A DNA stretch of 64,000 nt from Pseudophaeobacter flagellatus. Its GTDB lineage: Bacteria; Pseudomonadota; Alphaproteobacteria; Rhodobacterales; Rhodobacteraceae. This document shows positions 44,558-53,153 of this stretch, piece after piece (the first letter of the stretch is position 1; every line of letters starts with the position of its first letter). A program made the position numbers and the translations under genes. The stretch spans positions 558,001 to 622,000 of the forward strand of contig NZ_JAJQRG010000002.1 in NCBI RefSeq assembly GCF_021228235.1, given 5' to 3'. Below the pieces are notes generated by a model. That model was given only the letters and a program-made list of their open reading frames with translations, was not told where the DNA came from and did no database searches.

Positions 44558-46598
44558 TGCGCTGTCCTCCATTGCCTTGTGGCGGTAGCTTGCCAGCAGC
44601 GTTTGTGCGTTCCGACAGTTTTTGCAGAACCTGATTGCGTTCGCCAAACAGCGCGATATTGCCATCCGCCAGCAGCATGATCTTGTCGACGACGCTTAGC
44701 AGTGATGGTTTTTGGGTGATGACAACCACGGTGATGCCGGCCTCGCCGGCATGGCGGATGGCATTGGCAAGCGCCCGATCCCCAGCGGTGTCGAGGTTGG
44801 AGTTGGGTTCATCCAGAACCAAAAATCGCGGGTTGCCGAAAAAGGCGCGCGCCAGAGCAATGCGTTGCTTTTGCCCGCCCGACAGTGGCGAGCCATCGGC
44901 AGCGACCATGGTTTCGTAGCCATGCGGCAGCGAGGCGATCATATCATGCACATCGGCCAGAAGCGCCGCACGGTGGATGTCTTCGTCGCTGGCACCGGCG
45001 CGCATCCGGGCGATGTTGTTCTTGATGGACCCGGGAAACAACTGCACGTCTTGCGGCAGATAGCCGATGTTTTCGCCCAGTTGTCGGTCATCCCAATTGC
45101 GGAGGTCCATCAGATCAAGCCTGACGTTGCCTGAGGTTGGCAGAATTGAGCCCACAAGCATTTTCCCCAGTGTCGTCTTGCCGGCACCAGAGTTCCCAAT
45201 CACCGCCAATGAATCCCCTGGATTCAGGCTGAATGTCAGACCGTTGAGGATGACCTGTTTCGTACCTGCCGGGACAAAGAGCAGGCGCTCGACATTCAGG
45301 CGGCCCTCGGGGCGGGGCAAGCGGAGTTTTTCGTATTTTTGTACCGATGACATCATCAGGTTGCTTACCCGGTCATAGGCCGCGCGGGATTGTGAAAAGC
45401 CGTTCCACCCTTCGATCGAGCCTTCGATAGGTGCCAGTGCACGCCCGGCAATGATAGAGGCCGCGATGACCATCCCGCCGGTTATTTCCCCTTCGAGCGC
45501 CAGATAGGCCCCCCAACCCAGCATCGCAATCTGGGTGAGCAACCTTGCCCCGCGTGAGACGGCGGCCCAAATGATGTTTCGATCCTGTGCCAGAACCTGG
45601 GCGCGCAGCGACGCGGCGGTGTCACGGCCCCACAATGCGACCGCCTCGGGGACCATGGCGAGGGCATTGATGATCTGGCTGTTGCGCGACATCGAGTCGA
45701 GATGCATGTTTGCCCGTGACTGGGCCTGATTGGCCTCGGCAAAGGGTTTGGATGTAGCCCTTTGGTTGATCAACGCGATGAGCATGAGCGTAACCGCTGT
45801 CGCGATCACAATCATGCCAAGATGCGGATGAACAAGGAAAATCGCGGTGATGAACAGGGGGGCGAAGGGGACATCCAAAAATGAGATCAGCGTACCGGAT
45901 ACCAAGAAGGACCTGAGCAACTGCAGGTCCCCCAGGGTCTGATACTGCCGCCCGTTGTCTTGTAGAGAGGCATGTGCCGCCGCACTCAGGACTGGTGCGC
46001 CCAGCAGGACAGCCACCTCTACGGCCGTGCGCATCAGTATGAAGCGTCGGACAGCATCAAAGATGGATTGCATGATCACCGCACCGGCGATGACAATTGT
46101 CAGCATTATCAGCGTGTCGAGCGACCGGCTGGTCAAGACCCTGTCGGAAATCTGAAATAGGTAGATTGGGATCGCCAGCACCAGAAGGTTTGTCGCGCAG
46201 GTCAAAAGCATGACAAAGCCGAGATTGCGCCGCACGACTTTTCGCCCCTGCCGCAGCTTTAGGGCAAATTGTTCCGGGCCGCCGCGCTTGTGAAACTGTG
46301 GTTTTGCACCCCCACCATCGCCGCCACCACCACGACCGCCGCTATTGGTGTTGGCAGGTGGCTTGCCGCCGCCTTGCTTGAGGGTCGGTCCGGTATCGCC
46401 ATCAATCTGAACGCCACCGATCCCCCTGGCGATAGGCTCCGCGGTGTCGATTTTCTCGGGTTTGTTGCATCGTTGTGCGGGCGTCAACAGCAGTGGATCT
46501 TTTGCTTTGCCATTCTGCGCGGTGCCGGTCGTGGTGGTGTTTTGTTGCGTTTTGTTGCGAATGCGTTGGTCCGCTTCAGAAACAGTTTTATCTAACAT
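44550..46598 (-). CDS. Type I secretion ABC permease/ATPase
   Basis: 682 residues (ATG at 46598; a TTG at 46610 is also in frame, and no Shine-Dalgarno sequence is visible, suggesting coupling to the upstream gene whose stop is 17 bases away). The first 105 residues are low-complexity (NTTTTG-like Thr run, Gly-rich GGRGGGGDGGG) and not part of the exporter. Then six membrane segments, and an ATPase with Walker A GNSGAGKTT (about 468-476), signature LSGGQKQRIALARA and Walker B FLVLDEPNSNLD. The peptidase C39 domain is absent, as is normal for RTX-type exporters of the PrtD/HasD/LapB kind. Most related to PrsD/AprD-type proteins. Confidence 0.93.
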   Translation of the reverse strand: MLDKTVSEADQRIRNKTQQNTTTTGTAQNGKAKDPLLLTPAQRCNKPEKIDTAEPIARGIGGVQIDGDTGPTLKQGGGKPPANTNSGGRGGGGDGGGAKPQFHKRGGPEQFALKLRQGRKVVRRNLGFVMLLTCATNLLVLAIPIYLFQISDRVLTSRSLDTLIMLTIVIAGAVIMQSIFDAVRRFILMRTAVEVAVLLGAPVLSAAAHASLQDNGRQYQTLGDLQLLRSFLVSGTLISFLDVPFAPLFITAIFLVHPHLGMIVIATAVTLMLIALINQRATSKPFAEANQAQSRANMHLDSMSRNSQIINALAMVPEAVALWGRDTAASLRAQVLAQDRNIIWAAVSRGARLLTQIAMLGWGAYLALEGEITGGMVIAASIIAGRALAPIEGSIEGWNGFSQSRAAYDRVSNLMMSSVQKYEKLRLPRPEGRLNVERLLFVPAGTKQVILNGLTFSLNPGDSLAVIGNSGAGKTTLGKMLVGSILPTSGNVRLDLMDLRNWDDRQLGENIGYLPQDVQLFPGSIKNNIARMRAGASDEDIHRAALLADVHDMIASLPHGYETMVAADGSPLSGGQKQRIALARAFFGNPRFLVLDEPNSNLDTAGDRALANAIRHAGEAGITVVVITQKPSLLSVVDKIMLLADGNIALFGERNQVLQKLSERTNAAGKLPPQGNGGQRNA

Positions 46599-46615
46599 TT
46601 TTGTACTCAATTATA

Positions 46616-48664
46616 TCATGCTAACATTGTTTGCATCATGTCTGGGTTCCCGCTGTATTCGGGTGATGTTGCAACGATTTCGGCATCAGGTGGTGCCTCG
46701 CCGTCCGGGCTCACCATTCCCTCCGCCAGAAATGCGACGGCCTCATTGGCAAGCGCGGGTAATGCTACGCCCAGTGGATCTGAATCGGTGTCGATCAGAT
46801 TGGCCTGGTAAAGCAGGGCGTCGCTGTAGGCTTCCCCATTGACCCGCACTTCAGAATCCACGCCGTAGACATTCACGGATGCAGTATTGATCGCGGCATT
46901 GGACCCGGTCACCAGCTCTATGGACGCGCCGGTCTGTTCTTGAAAATTCTCAAGGGCCAAATGGACCTGGTCTGAATCTCCCATGATATTGGTTTGATCC
47001 AACCAATTGAGGGTCGTGAAATCCCCAGAGATGTATAGAACGGTCAGGATGTCATCGCCTGCGAATGCCTGATCATGGGCGAGGCTGTCGTTGATCGTCG
47101 TTGCGCCATTCGCAAATGCATTGCTCGCCTGCGCGAAATTCGACGTCATATCGGTGTAGCTGTCGATCCCGGTGGTTGAGATATTCGCGCCGTTGAACAA
47201 CAGGTTGTCGCCGCCGGAAAAGCCAAAGGGCACATCGCCTGTGTATGTGATGGTGTCATAATCCATCACGACGTTCATCTGGCTGATCTGATTGACGGTG
47301 ATCATGTTGCCACCGATCATCACCAAATCGTAGCCATATCCGATTTCCATTATATCGGCCAAGTTCACGATGGTGTTGTCCCCCATCACGATATGCGTGT
47401 TGCTACCAGTGAACTGGACATCGGCACGATCATGGTCGGTCATGAAGCTGAACTGGCTGACCCAGTTTGCCATGATAATATCGCCATCAATCCGGGTAAC
47501 CGCCCAGTTCTGCGGCAGGCCGGTGGGCGCGGCGCTTGCATCCTCGGCCATGGCTGCGTCGTCTGTGACGGGCTGTGAAGAGATATGCGACATCGTCGCC
47601 ACGTTGAGGCTGGCAGAGAACATTGCCCCGGGCTGCGCGTTCAAGGTGACGTGTTCGAACAGCACATTTACCTGGCTTATCAAATTCAGGTCGACGACAT
47701 CCCCCATGACCGAAATCACGGGCGCATCAAGCCAGCCCACGGAAATGGACGCGTCATTCACCATGACGTTGGCACCGGTAACCAAATGATGCCCGTCATC
47801 AATCTCGAACTGTTCGGAAGCGGGCGATGGTCCGTCGAGCCCCTGAAAGGGATCGGTGTTTGCCAGCGCGTCGGGGTCGTCTTCGTTCTCGGGGTCGTCA
47901 TCGCTCAACACGACATCGGGATTTTTCGCCTGGAAGTAGGCCGGCATGATATCGTCCAAAATCGGCGTTTCTTCGACGGTTTCGCCATTCACATAGCTGC
48001 CGTCGGCATCCTCCCCGTGCAGGGCGGTTACGATCTCACCTATTCGGGATGTGCCGTCGGTGGCGGCCATGCTGTCATGCAGGGCTTTCACGGTGTCGAG
48101 TGTGCTTTCGCTAAAGTCCAGCGGAACGCTGGTTGCAGCGACCCCCAGGACCTGGGCAATCGTATTGATACTCTGCAAAGTGGTCAGATACTCGGCAGGA
48201 TCAGAAAATTCCGCCGGTATTTCGTTCAGGAAGAGATCGTCATTGTCCTCCATCCAGGCGGTTTGGATCGTAATTGTCACAACGCTGCCCGCAGGCTCCA
48301 GCGTTAAGTGAGGTCGATTGAAGCTGAAGGACAGGGAAACCGTTCCTGATACAGCCCATGCCAGTTCGTCTGCGCCATCCACCAAAGGCTGATAGTAGGG
48401 CAGATGAGTGTTCAGAATATCATGGCCATAGAATTGGGGAGCCTGTTCCAAATCCGGCGGGGAGTATTCCACAATTGGTGTAAAATCCGTGAGTGTGTAG
48501 GGAGCCTTGAACGTAACAACAATATTGGTCAGATCATTTGTTTCAGCGTCTGCCAATTGGAGCGCTTTAAAGTCGTCATAGGCATCGCGCATGCGTTCTT
48601 CTTCTACTGCGATATGGAAGAAGCCGATCATGTGGGCGACGATTTCGGTTACTTTATCAAACAT
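46616..48664 (-). CDS. Repeat protein encoded with a type I secretion system
   Basis: About 682 residues (ATG 48664; GTG 48703 would add 13). No signal peptide or membrane segment. Residues about 35-260 form a conserved-looking N-terminal part (NIVVTFKAPYTLTDFTPIVE). The acidic stretch (DDDPENEDDPDALANTD) leads into a region with five degenerate copies of a 40-60-residue unit whose core is hxxhNxhxQhNhhxDxD: LNLISQVNVLFEHVTL, MANWVSQFSFMTDHD, VNQISQMNVVMDYDTI, LNWLDQTNIMGDSDQV and LLYQANLIDTDSDPL. Flanking units carry GANVMVND or GSNAAINTAS. It is probably a cargo or surface partner of the transporter. No RTX nonapeptides are seen. The C-terminal 50 residues are acidic/Pro-rich. No homologue recognised. 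Confidence 0.72.
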   Translation of the reverse strand: MFDKVTEIVAHMIGFFHIAVEEERMRDAYDDFKALQLADAETNDLTNIVVTFKAPYTLTDFTPIVEYSPPDLEQAPQFYGHDILNTHLPYYQPLVDGADELAWAVSGTVSLSFSFNRPHLTLEPAGSVVTITIQTAWMEDNDDLFLNEIPAEFSDPAEYLTTLQSINTIAQVLGVAATSVPLDFSESTLDTVKALHDSMAATDGTSRIGEIVTALHGEDADGSYVNGETVEETPILDDIMPAYFQAKNPDVVLSDDDPENEDDPDALANTDPFQGLDGPSPASEQFEIDDGHHLVTGANVMVNDASISVGWLDAPVISVMGDVVDLNLISQVNVLFEHVTLNAQPGAMFSASLNVATMSHISSQPVTDDAAMAEDASAAPTGLPQNWAVTRIDGDIIMANWVSQFSFMTDHDRADVQFTGSNTHIVMGDNTIVNLADIMEIGYGYDLVMIGGNMITVNQISQMNVVMDYDTITYTGDVPFGFSGGDNLLFNGANISTTGIDSYTDMTSNFAQASNAFANGATTINDSLAHDQAFAGDDILTVLYISGDFTTLNWLDQTNIMGDSDQVHLALENFQEQTGASIELVTGSNAAINTASVNVYGVDSEVRVNGEAYSDALLYQANLIDTDSDPLGVALPALANEAVAFLAEGMVSPDGEAPPDAEIVATSPEYSGNPDMMQTMLA

Positions 48665-48772
48665 TGTACTGGCCCCAATTTCTGCGATTGAATGGCCGCT
48701 CACCTCTTTAATTTCTAGATTTGTTGGCAGACCAATCCTGTCTGCAATTGTGGTTGGATGTTTTGGAAAGGA

Positions 48773-48798
48773 ACCGGGCCCAATGTATTGGGCCCGGT
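48773..48798 (-). terminator. Strong hairpin between cargo gene and downstream secretion genes
   Basis: ACCGGGCCCAA (48773-48783) and TTGGGCCCGGT (48788-48798) form a perfect 11-bp stem with loop TGTA. On the minus strand it lies just after the stop of the Gly-rich gene and is followed by TTCCTTTCC. It likely stops or attenuates transcription so that the cargo transcript is made in excess over the exporter genes. Confidence 0.75.
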
Positions 48799-48813
48799 CT
48801 CTGTGATTAAGGC

Positions 48814-50553
48814 TTATGCGCCGTCGCTGTCGTCGCCGATATAGCTGGAGCTGAAGCCCCCGCCGACCACGGTCATGTCGACACTGTTGCCAAGTACGTT
48901 GGCACCCATCACGATGCTTTGGTTAAACGCCGTGGTGTCGATCTGCGAGGCTGCCGAAGCAAAGGATTCCCCGGTTACGAACCCGTCGTCACCGTTGTGC
49001 GAACCCCACATTCCGGCATTCCCGCCAGCACCACCAGCGCCGGTTGTGGCGTTGCCGCCATTGCCGCCGGATCCGCCGCCAGACTGAACGCCACCAGCAG
49101 TTGCGTGGCCACCGAATGCGTTGCCGCTATCGCCGCCCCAGGAGTGTCCGCCATAGCCGTCGCCGCCGTCACCGGCACCCGCAAGGTTGATACCGCCATT
49201 GCCCTGAGCGTTGCTCAGCGCGGCAGACCATGCGCCGGCATCGCCGCCGTCACCGCCGTTGGCGTCTCCGCCAGCGCCGTAACCTGCGCCATTGCCGCCA
49301 GCAGCCGCGATCGAACCAGCGTCGCCGCCGTCACCGCTTTCACCCGAGCCGGCACCAAGGCCAGCACCAAGTGCATCAGCATCGGCGTCGCCGGTGTCGC
49401 CACCGTTAGCCCCGGCCAATCCAAGGCCAAGCAGGCCCAGACCGATGCCAGCCGCTCCGGCGTCACCGCCTTCGCTGCTGTCCGCACCGGCACCTGCTGC
49501 ACCGATGCCTACGCCAGCACCGCCGGCATCACCGGAATCGCCGCCTTCGGCATTCGACCCGGCAAGACCAAGTCCAAGACCAAGGCCAGCCCCGATAGAA
49601 GCAGCACCGCCACCGGCTGCGCCGTCGGCATCTGCGTCAGAGCCGGCTCCACCGATACCAACGCCCAGACCGATTGCAGCGGCACTACCGCCGTTCGCGC
49701 CTGTGCCGCCTTGGGCCGCGCTGTTGCCGCCATTGCCGCTTGCACCACCGGTTGCACCGGCAGAGCCACCGATGCCAAAGCCACCAAGGGCAACGCCACC
49801 GTTTGCATCGGCATGGCCGCCGCCGGATCCGCCATCTGCGTCGGCATCAATGCCTTCATCGGATGTCGCGGTGCCGCCGTTGGAGGTGTTGGTCTGGTTC
49901 ATCGTGCCGCTGTTGGACACATTGCTCAGGTGGTCATTGTCTTGCAGGTTGTTGGACTGCGCATTGATCGTCCCGGCATCGTTGCCCGCACCGTTCAGCG
50001 CGTCATTCAACATGCCTTCCAGATCCAGGTCATTGCCGGGATTGTAGTCAATGTCGCCGCGCGCCATGATGAAATCACCGGCGTTGGAGTGGTGCAGATC
50101 AATGTCGGCAAAGTCATCGTCCGTTGGCTCATAGCCGCTCAGATCGATATCAACGTCGACACCAACGGTGGTCTCGCTTGTATTGGTGTTGGAGTTGTGG
50201 TTGCCGTTCAGGTTGCCGTTGGCGTTCAGGTTGGCATTCCCGTTGGCATTCCCGTTGGCGTTACCATTATGGTTGCCGTTGTGGTTGCCATTTCCGTTGT
50301 GGTTACCATTTCCGTTGTGGTTACCATTGCCGTTCAGGTTGCCATTCCCGTTACCGTTCAGATTGCCATTCCAGCTTTCGCTGGATTGAGTTTGGTCCTG
50401 ATCCTGATCAGAATGCTGACCCTGACCCTGACCCTGCGCCTGAAGCTGCGCCTGAAGTTCGGCCTGTGCTTGCGCTTGCGCTTGATCCTGTTCCTGATCT
50501 TGGGAGTCGTTGTTCCAAGGACCAAATTGGAAGAGGTTATTTTTCGTACCCAT
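48814..50553 (-). CDS. Gly/Asn-rich low-complexity protein, probable type I secretion cargo
   Basis: 579 residues. The ribosome binding site GGAG eight bases before the ATG supports this frame; an opposite open frame of similar length exists but lacks such support. Residues about 17-50 are Gln/Ala/Asp repeats (QAQAQAQAELQAQLQAQ). Residues about 60-125 are tandem NGN units (NGNGNHNGNGNHNGNGN, then NANGNANGNANLNANGN). Residues about 130-220 are acidic and Asn-rich. Residues about 230-530 are Gly/Ala-rich with many GGDGGDAG and GLGLGLGLAG patches. The C-terminus AFNQSIVMGANVLGNSVDMT has an aliphatic end of about 45 residues that may be the secretion signal. No RTX repeats, no Sec signal. Function unknown; suspected extracellular fibre, adhesin or matrix protein. 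Confidence 0.8.
   Translation of the reverse strand: MGTKNNLFQFGPWNNDSQDQEQDQAQAQAQAELQAQLQAQGQGQGQHSDQDQDQTQSSESWNGNLNGNGNGNLNGNGNHNGNGNHNGNGNHNGNHNGNANGNANGNANLNANGNLNGNHNSNTNTSETTVGVDVDIDLSGYEPTDDDFADIDLHHSNAGDFIMARGDIDYNPGNDLDLEGMLNDALNGAGNDAGTINAQSNNLQDNDHLSNVSNSGTMNQTNTSNGGTATSDEGIDADADGGSGGGHADANGGVALGGFGIGGSAGATGGASGNGGNSAAQGGTGANGGSAAAIGLGVGIGGAGSDADADGAAGGGAASIGAGLGLGLGLAGSNAEGGDSGDAGGAGVGIGAAGAGADSSEGGDAGAAGIGLGLLGLGLAGANGGDTGDADADALGAGLGAGSGESGDGGDAGSIAAAGGNGAGYGAGGDANGGDGGDAGAWSAALSNAQGNGGINLAGAGDGGDGYGGHSWGGDSGNAFGGHATAGGVQSGGGSGGNGGNATTGAGGAGGNAGMWGSHNGDDGFVTGESFASAASQIDTTAFNQSIVMGANVLGNSVDMTVVGGGFSSSYIGDDSDGA
50200..50380 (-). repeat. Tandem codon repeats encoding the NGN tract
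   Basis: The DNA for the NGN region consists of short units (about 6-18 bp) such as GGTAACCACAACGGAAAT repeated with small variations. This makes copy number changes by slippage plausible. It is inside the Gly-rich gene. Boundaries are approximate. Confidence 0.7.
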
Positions 50554-51263
50554 TGTGTTTCTCCGAAAAATGCATAGTCCGGATCGCCACTCATTTCAAA
50601 AGCGATCATCGGGGTCTGCGATTAGATTGTAGGTGATTTTCAGTGCGAGGTGCCGACAGGGACATGAGGTTGAGACATGATGTCGTCCTGACCTGGCACC
50701 ATAAAGTGTGATTGTTTTTCGTTTTGCCCCCCCCCTCTGTATCTATTTCGATTTTGGAAACGATGGTCGCGGAAATGCTGAACTAGATAATTGTGGTCTG
50801 GTTGCCGAACCATCCACGAGAAGCATTGCGAAACTGGGTTTGAAAAACCAGCCGACCAAAAGGCTTAAGCGGTGGGGCTTCTTGTTACTGATTGTTAATA
50901 TTTGATTTTCGGAGATGTGCTTAGCCTTTGCAGCACAATGGGTCTGGTTTCTTTGCAGGGGGGGGGTAGTCCGTTTGAGAGGGTAAGTATAACCCGTATT
51001 ATTAATCCGGTTGCATGCAAGGCGAAGTTTCAATTGGGGGTTGTGGCCGGCGGAGAATCGCCAGAAATGCCGATTCCTCTATATAATTATGATAATTTTA
51101 TGTTAATACTTGAGATCTGGGCGTAATGAGAGATTCGTGAGCAGTCGCCCGACCCTTTGATAAAACTAAAGCCAGATAAGAGTTATTCTTACAGAGCTGG
51201 GCGCAAAATCACCGTGTATTGGTTTGATTTTAAAAGTTTTTGTTGCGTCTAGATGCAGGCACG
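50554..51263. other. AT-rich intergenic region between cargo and LuxR genes
   Basis: About 710 bp with visibly lower GC than the flanks. It contains C9 at 50727-50735 and G9 at 50958-50966, an AT-rich stretch at about 51080-51110 (TATATAATTATGATAATT), and must hold the promoters of the two divergent units. TACAAT at about 50625-50630 on the minus strand is a possible -10 for the cargo gene. A 65-codon reading frame at 50708-50905 has no ribosome binding site or domain and is not called. No RNA gene recognised. Confidence 0.5.
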
Positions 51264-52049
51264 ATGCGTAATGAGCAAGTGGAGCATAGTGTGGACATTG
51301 AAGAAAAAATTGATTCGATAACTTGTATTTTCGTCGGGAATTCGCATGATTTCTCTGATCATGCGATTGATCTGGCCACGATCAGTGTCGGATCGGTTAA
51401 GTTCAGGCGGCTGGGAAAAATTGAAGACCTGCTATCTCGCAAGTTTGATCGGCCGGATCGGGTGCGATCTATCATATTAAATCAATCTATGGCACATAGT
51501 TTTATTGATATAATAGATGAGCTGCAAACAAGGTTTCCCAATGCAACAACGGCATTGGCCTTCCGACAGCGCGAACTGGCCCGCATGGTTCTGACGCAGG
51601 TGGGCAAGCAACGCCCAAGGGGGGGAATCGCATTTCTGCCGATGAATCGCGATATGGATCGCTGGTTGACGGTGCTGCGGCTTTTGATCTGTGGTGAAAA
51701 CTTCATTCCAAGTGATTTGTACGACTTTTCTGCCCAAAATATGGATGTAAAGCCAATCCATGACGGTTCAGAGGATGGTCATGCCGCGCCCTGTGCGGGG
51801 CCAGAAGGAAAGCACAACACGCCGACCAATGGGGCATCCGGGATTCGATTGACCCTGCGCGAAGCAGAGGTCCTGTCCTGTGTGGCGGAGGGCAAGCAAA
51901 ACAAACTTATCGCAAATCGATTGGGACTGTCAGAGCATACGGTGAAATTGCATATCCACCATGTGATCGCCAAGCTTGGCGTACATAACAGGACAGAGGC
52001 GGCGGTTTGGTTCCTTGAAAACCAGGGGGGCGCGCAGTTCACCCAATGA
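51264..52049 (+). CDS. LuxR-type transcriptional regulator (CsgD/VpsT-like architecture)
   Basis: 261 residues from the ATG at 51264 (an in-frame TTG at 51240 extends it by eight). Residues about 15-165 resemble a receiver-like domain without the usual phosphorylation Asp pattern (CIFVGNSHDFSDHAIDLAT, then GIAFLPMNRDMDRWLTVLRLL, then LLICGENFIPSDL). The C-terminal LuxR helix-turn-helix is clear: LTLREAEVLSCVAEGKQN, then LIANRLGLSEHTVKLHIHHV. CsgD and VpsT, which control matrix genes, have the same layout. It is divergent from the secretion cargo gene, so it is a candidate regulator of it. The overlap with the next gene is ATGA. Confidence 0.88.
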   Translation: MRNEQVEHSVDIEEKIDSITCIFVGNSHDFSDHAIDLATISVGSVKFRRLGKIEDLLSRKFDRPDRVRSIILNQSMAHSFIDIIDELQTRFPNATTALAFRQRELARMVLTQVGKQRPRGGIAFLPMNRDMDRWLTVLRLLICGENFIPSDLYDFSAQNMDVKPIHDGSEDGHAAPCAGPEGKHNTPTNGASGIRLTLREAEVLSCVAEGKQNKLIANRLGLSEHTVKLHIHHVIAKLGVHNRTEAAVWFLENQGGAQFTQ

Positions 52050-52546
52050 GTGAGGCAGAAAAGCAGCTCAACTTTGATGCCTTCCTGTTGCTTGTCGGCA
52101 AGCTGAACTATGTTTGGACCAACACCGAAAGTTTGCTCATTCATTTAATAGCAGGGCTTGCCGGTCTGGATAAAGAAACAGCCACTGTTATTTTCCTGAC
52201 ATTAAATACCACGCGCGCGCGCATAGACCTTGTCGAACGGCTGTCAAAGCTTGACAAAATTGATGCCGTTGAAAGAGGTGCTATTCTGGATTTGACCGGT
52301 CGCATTCAACGGCAGTCGGCGTTGCGCAACAGGTACAATCATTGCATTTATGCATTTGACGCCGAAGGCGGTAATCCACACACAATATTAATGAGAATAG
52401 CGGACCGCAAAGATACGCTCAAGATTGGACAGTCGACGCCGCTGAATGACGCGGCTGCAGAAGATATCGAGGTGGCGATATCGGAACTGAAGGACATTAA
52501 TAAAAAAATCTGGAATACAATTTTGCATTTTGGCTACCCTAGCTAG
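52046..52546 (+). CDS. HEPN-like helical protein of unknown function
   Basis: 166 residues, predicted all-helical, no signal peptide. The sequence LRNRYNHC around residues 93-100 has Arg94-Asn95-x3-His99, the R-N-x3/5-H pattern of HEPN-domain nucleases, preceded by the long helices typical of HEPN proteins (VWTNTESLLIHLIAGLAG, ARIDLVERLSKLDKI). It overlaps the LuxR gene by four bases, so it is made with it. There is no nucleotidyltransferase partner, so a classical HEPN-MNT toxin pair is not evident. The HEPN assignment is from the motif only and could be wrong; many small proteins of this layout are uncharacterised. Confidence 0.6.
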   Translation: MSEAEKQLNFDAFLLLVGKLNYVWTNTESLLIHLIAGLAGLDKETATVIFLTLNTTRARIDLVERLSKLDKIDAVERGAILDLTGRIQRQSALRNRYNHCIYAFDAEGGNPHTILMRIADRKDTLKIGQSTPLNDAAAEDIEVAISELKDINKKIWNTILHFGYPS

Positions 52547-53153
52547 AAAATAATTCCGCCTGATAGGGTTTGTGGTTTAATATTCCTTGGCGAAATAATA
52601 ATTATCTGCACTTCAGGTTAATTGCGCTATTACTTTCAATTTTTCGGTGTGATCTTCGCCGAAGATTGGAACCTACCCGAACCAACTTGGCACTTTGACC
52701 GGGAAGGACCGGCATCTGGCGCCGTAATGAGCTTGTAGCCATCCATGTCTCGCTTCCATGATAGGCATTTGCACCCTGGCATCTAAGTTGAGGCCGGACA
52801 GCAACGGAGGGTGCGGGCATGACCCGGCAGCGACAAAGCCGATACTGGGGGCAGGGGCGACTCGCAGCCCATTCGCGAATGTCCTAATTCCGGTCGTCTC
52901 GCGCCCTGACCTGGTCTGCATCGGCAGAAAGAGGCAGGATCGGGCGGGCTGTGGCGGCGGAAAAACACTCAATCAAAAAGAGCGGCAGCAAAGCGCACAC
53001 AATACATGGCTGTTTTGGCGGCTCGGCGCCGGAAATTCGGCCTTTGTCATCCTGGGCTGGAGGCGCGCACATGCTGGGCCTACCTCTTGTTCACGGCCCG
53101 CAGAGATGAAGGCGCGCCGCAGAAAACACAGTAGAATGAATGGAGTGTACAAC
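52547..53153. other. Intergenic, no recognised gene
   Basis: About 600 bp between the HEPN-like gene and the EF-hand gene. AT-rich at the left, then normal GC. A reading frame in phase with the EF-hand gene extends upstream to 52758, but it lacks any domain, and GGAG eight bases before the ATG at 53154 marks the true start. No hairpin with T run, no tRNA-like structure seen. Confidence 0.5.

Noticed and set aside
50200-50380. CRISPR-like regular spacing of short repeats
   Set aside because: The units are in-frame codon repeats of NGN, without unique spacers of constant length.
48919-50577. A 552-codon open frame on the plus strand opposite the Gly-rich gene
   Set aside because: The minus-strand frame has a ribosome binding site, a coherent architecture and same-strand neighbours; the plus frame is the mirror of a repetitive, GC-skewed gene.
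50708-50905. 65-codon frame in the AT-rich intergenic region
   Set aside because: No ribosome binding site, no hydrophobic or domain pattern, and it contains the slippery C9 tract.
52758-53153. N-terminal extension of the EF-hand gene
   Set aside because: No homologous domain, and a clear signal peptide with its own ribosome binding site begins at 53154.
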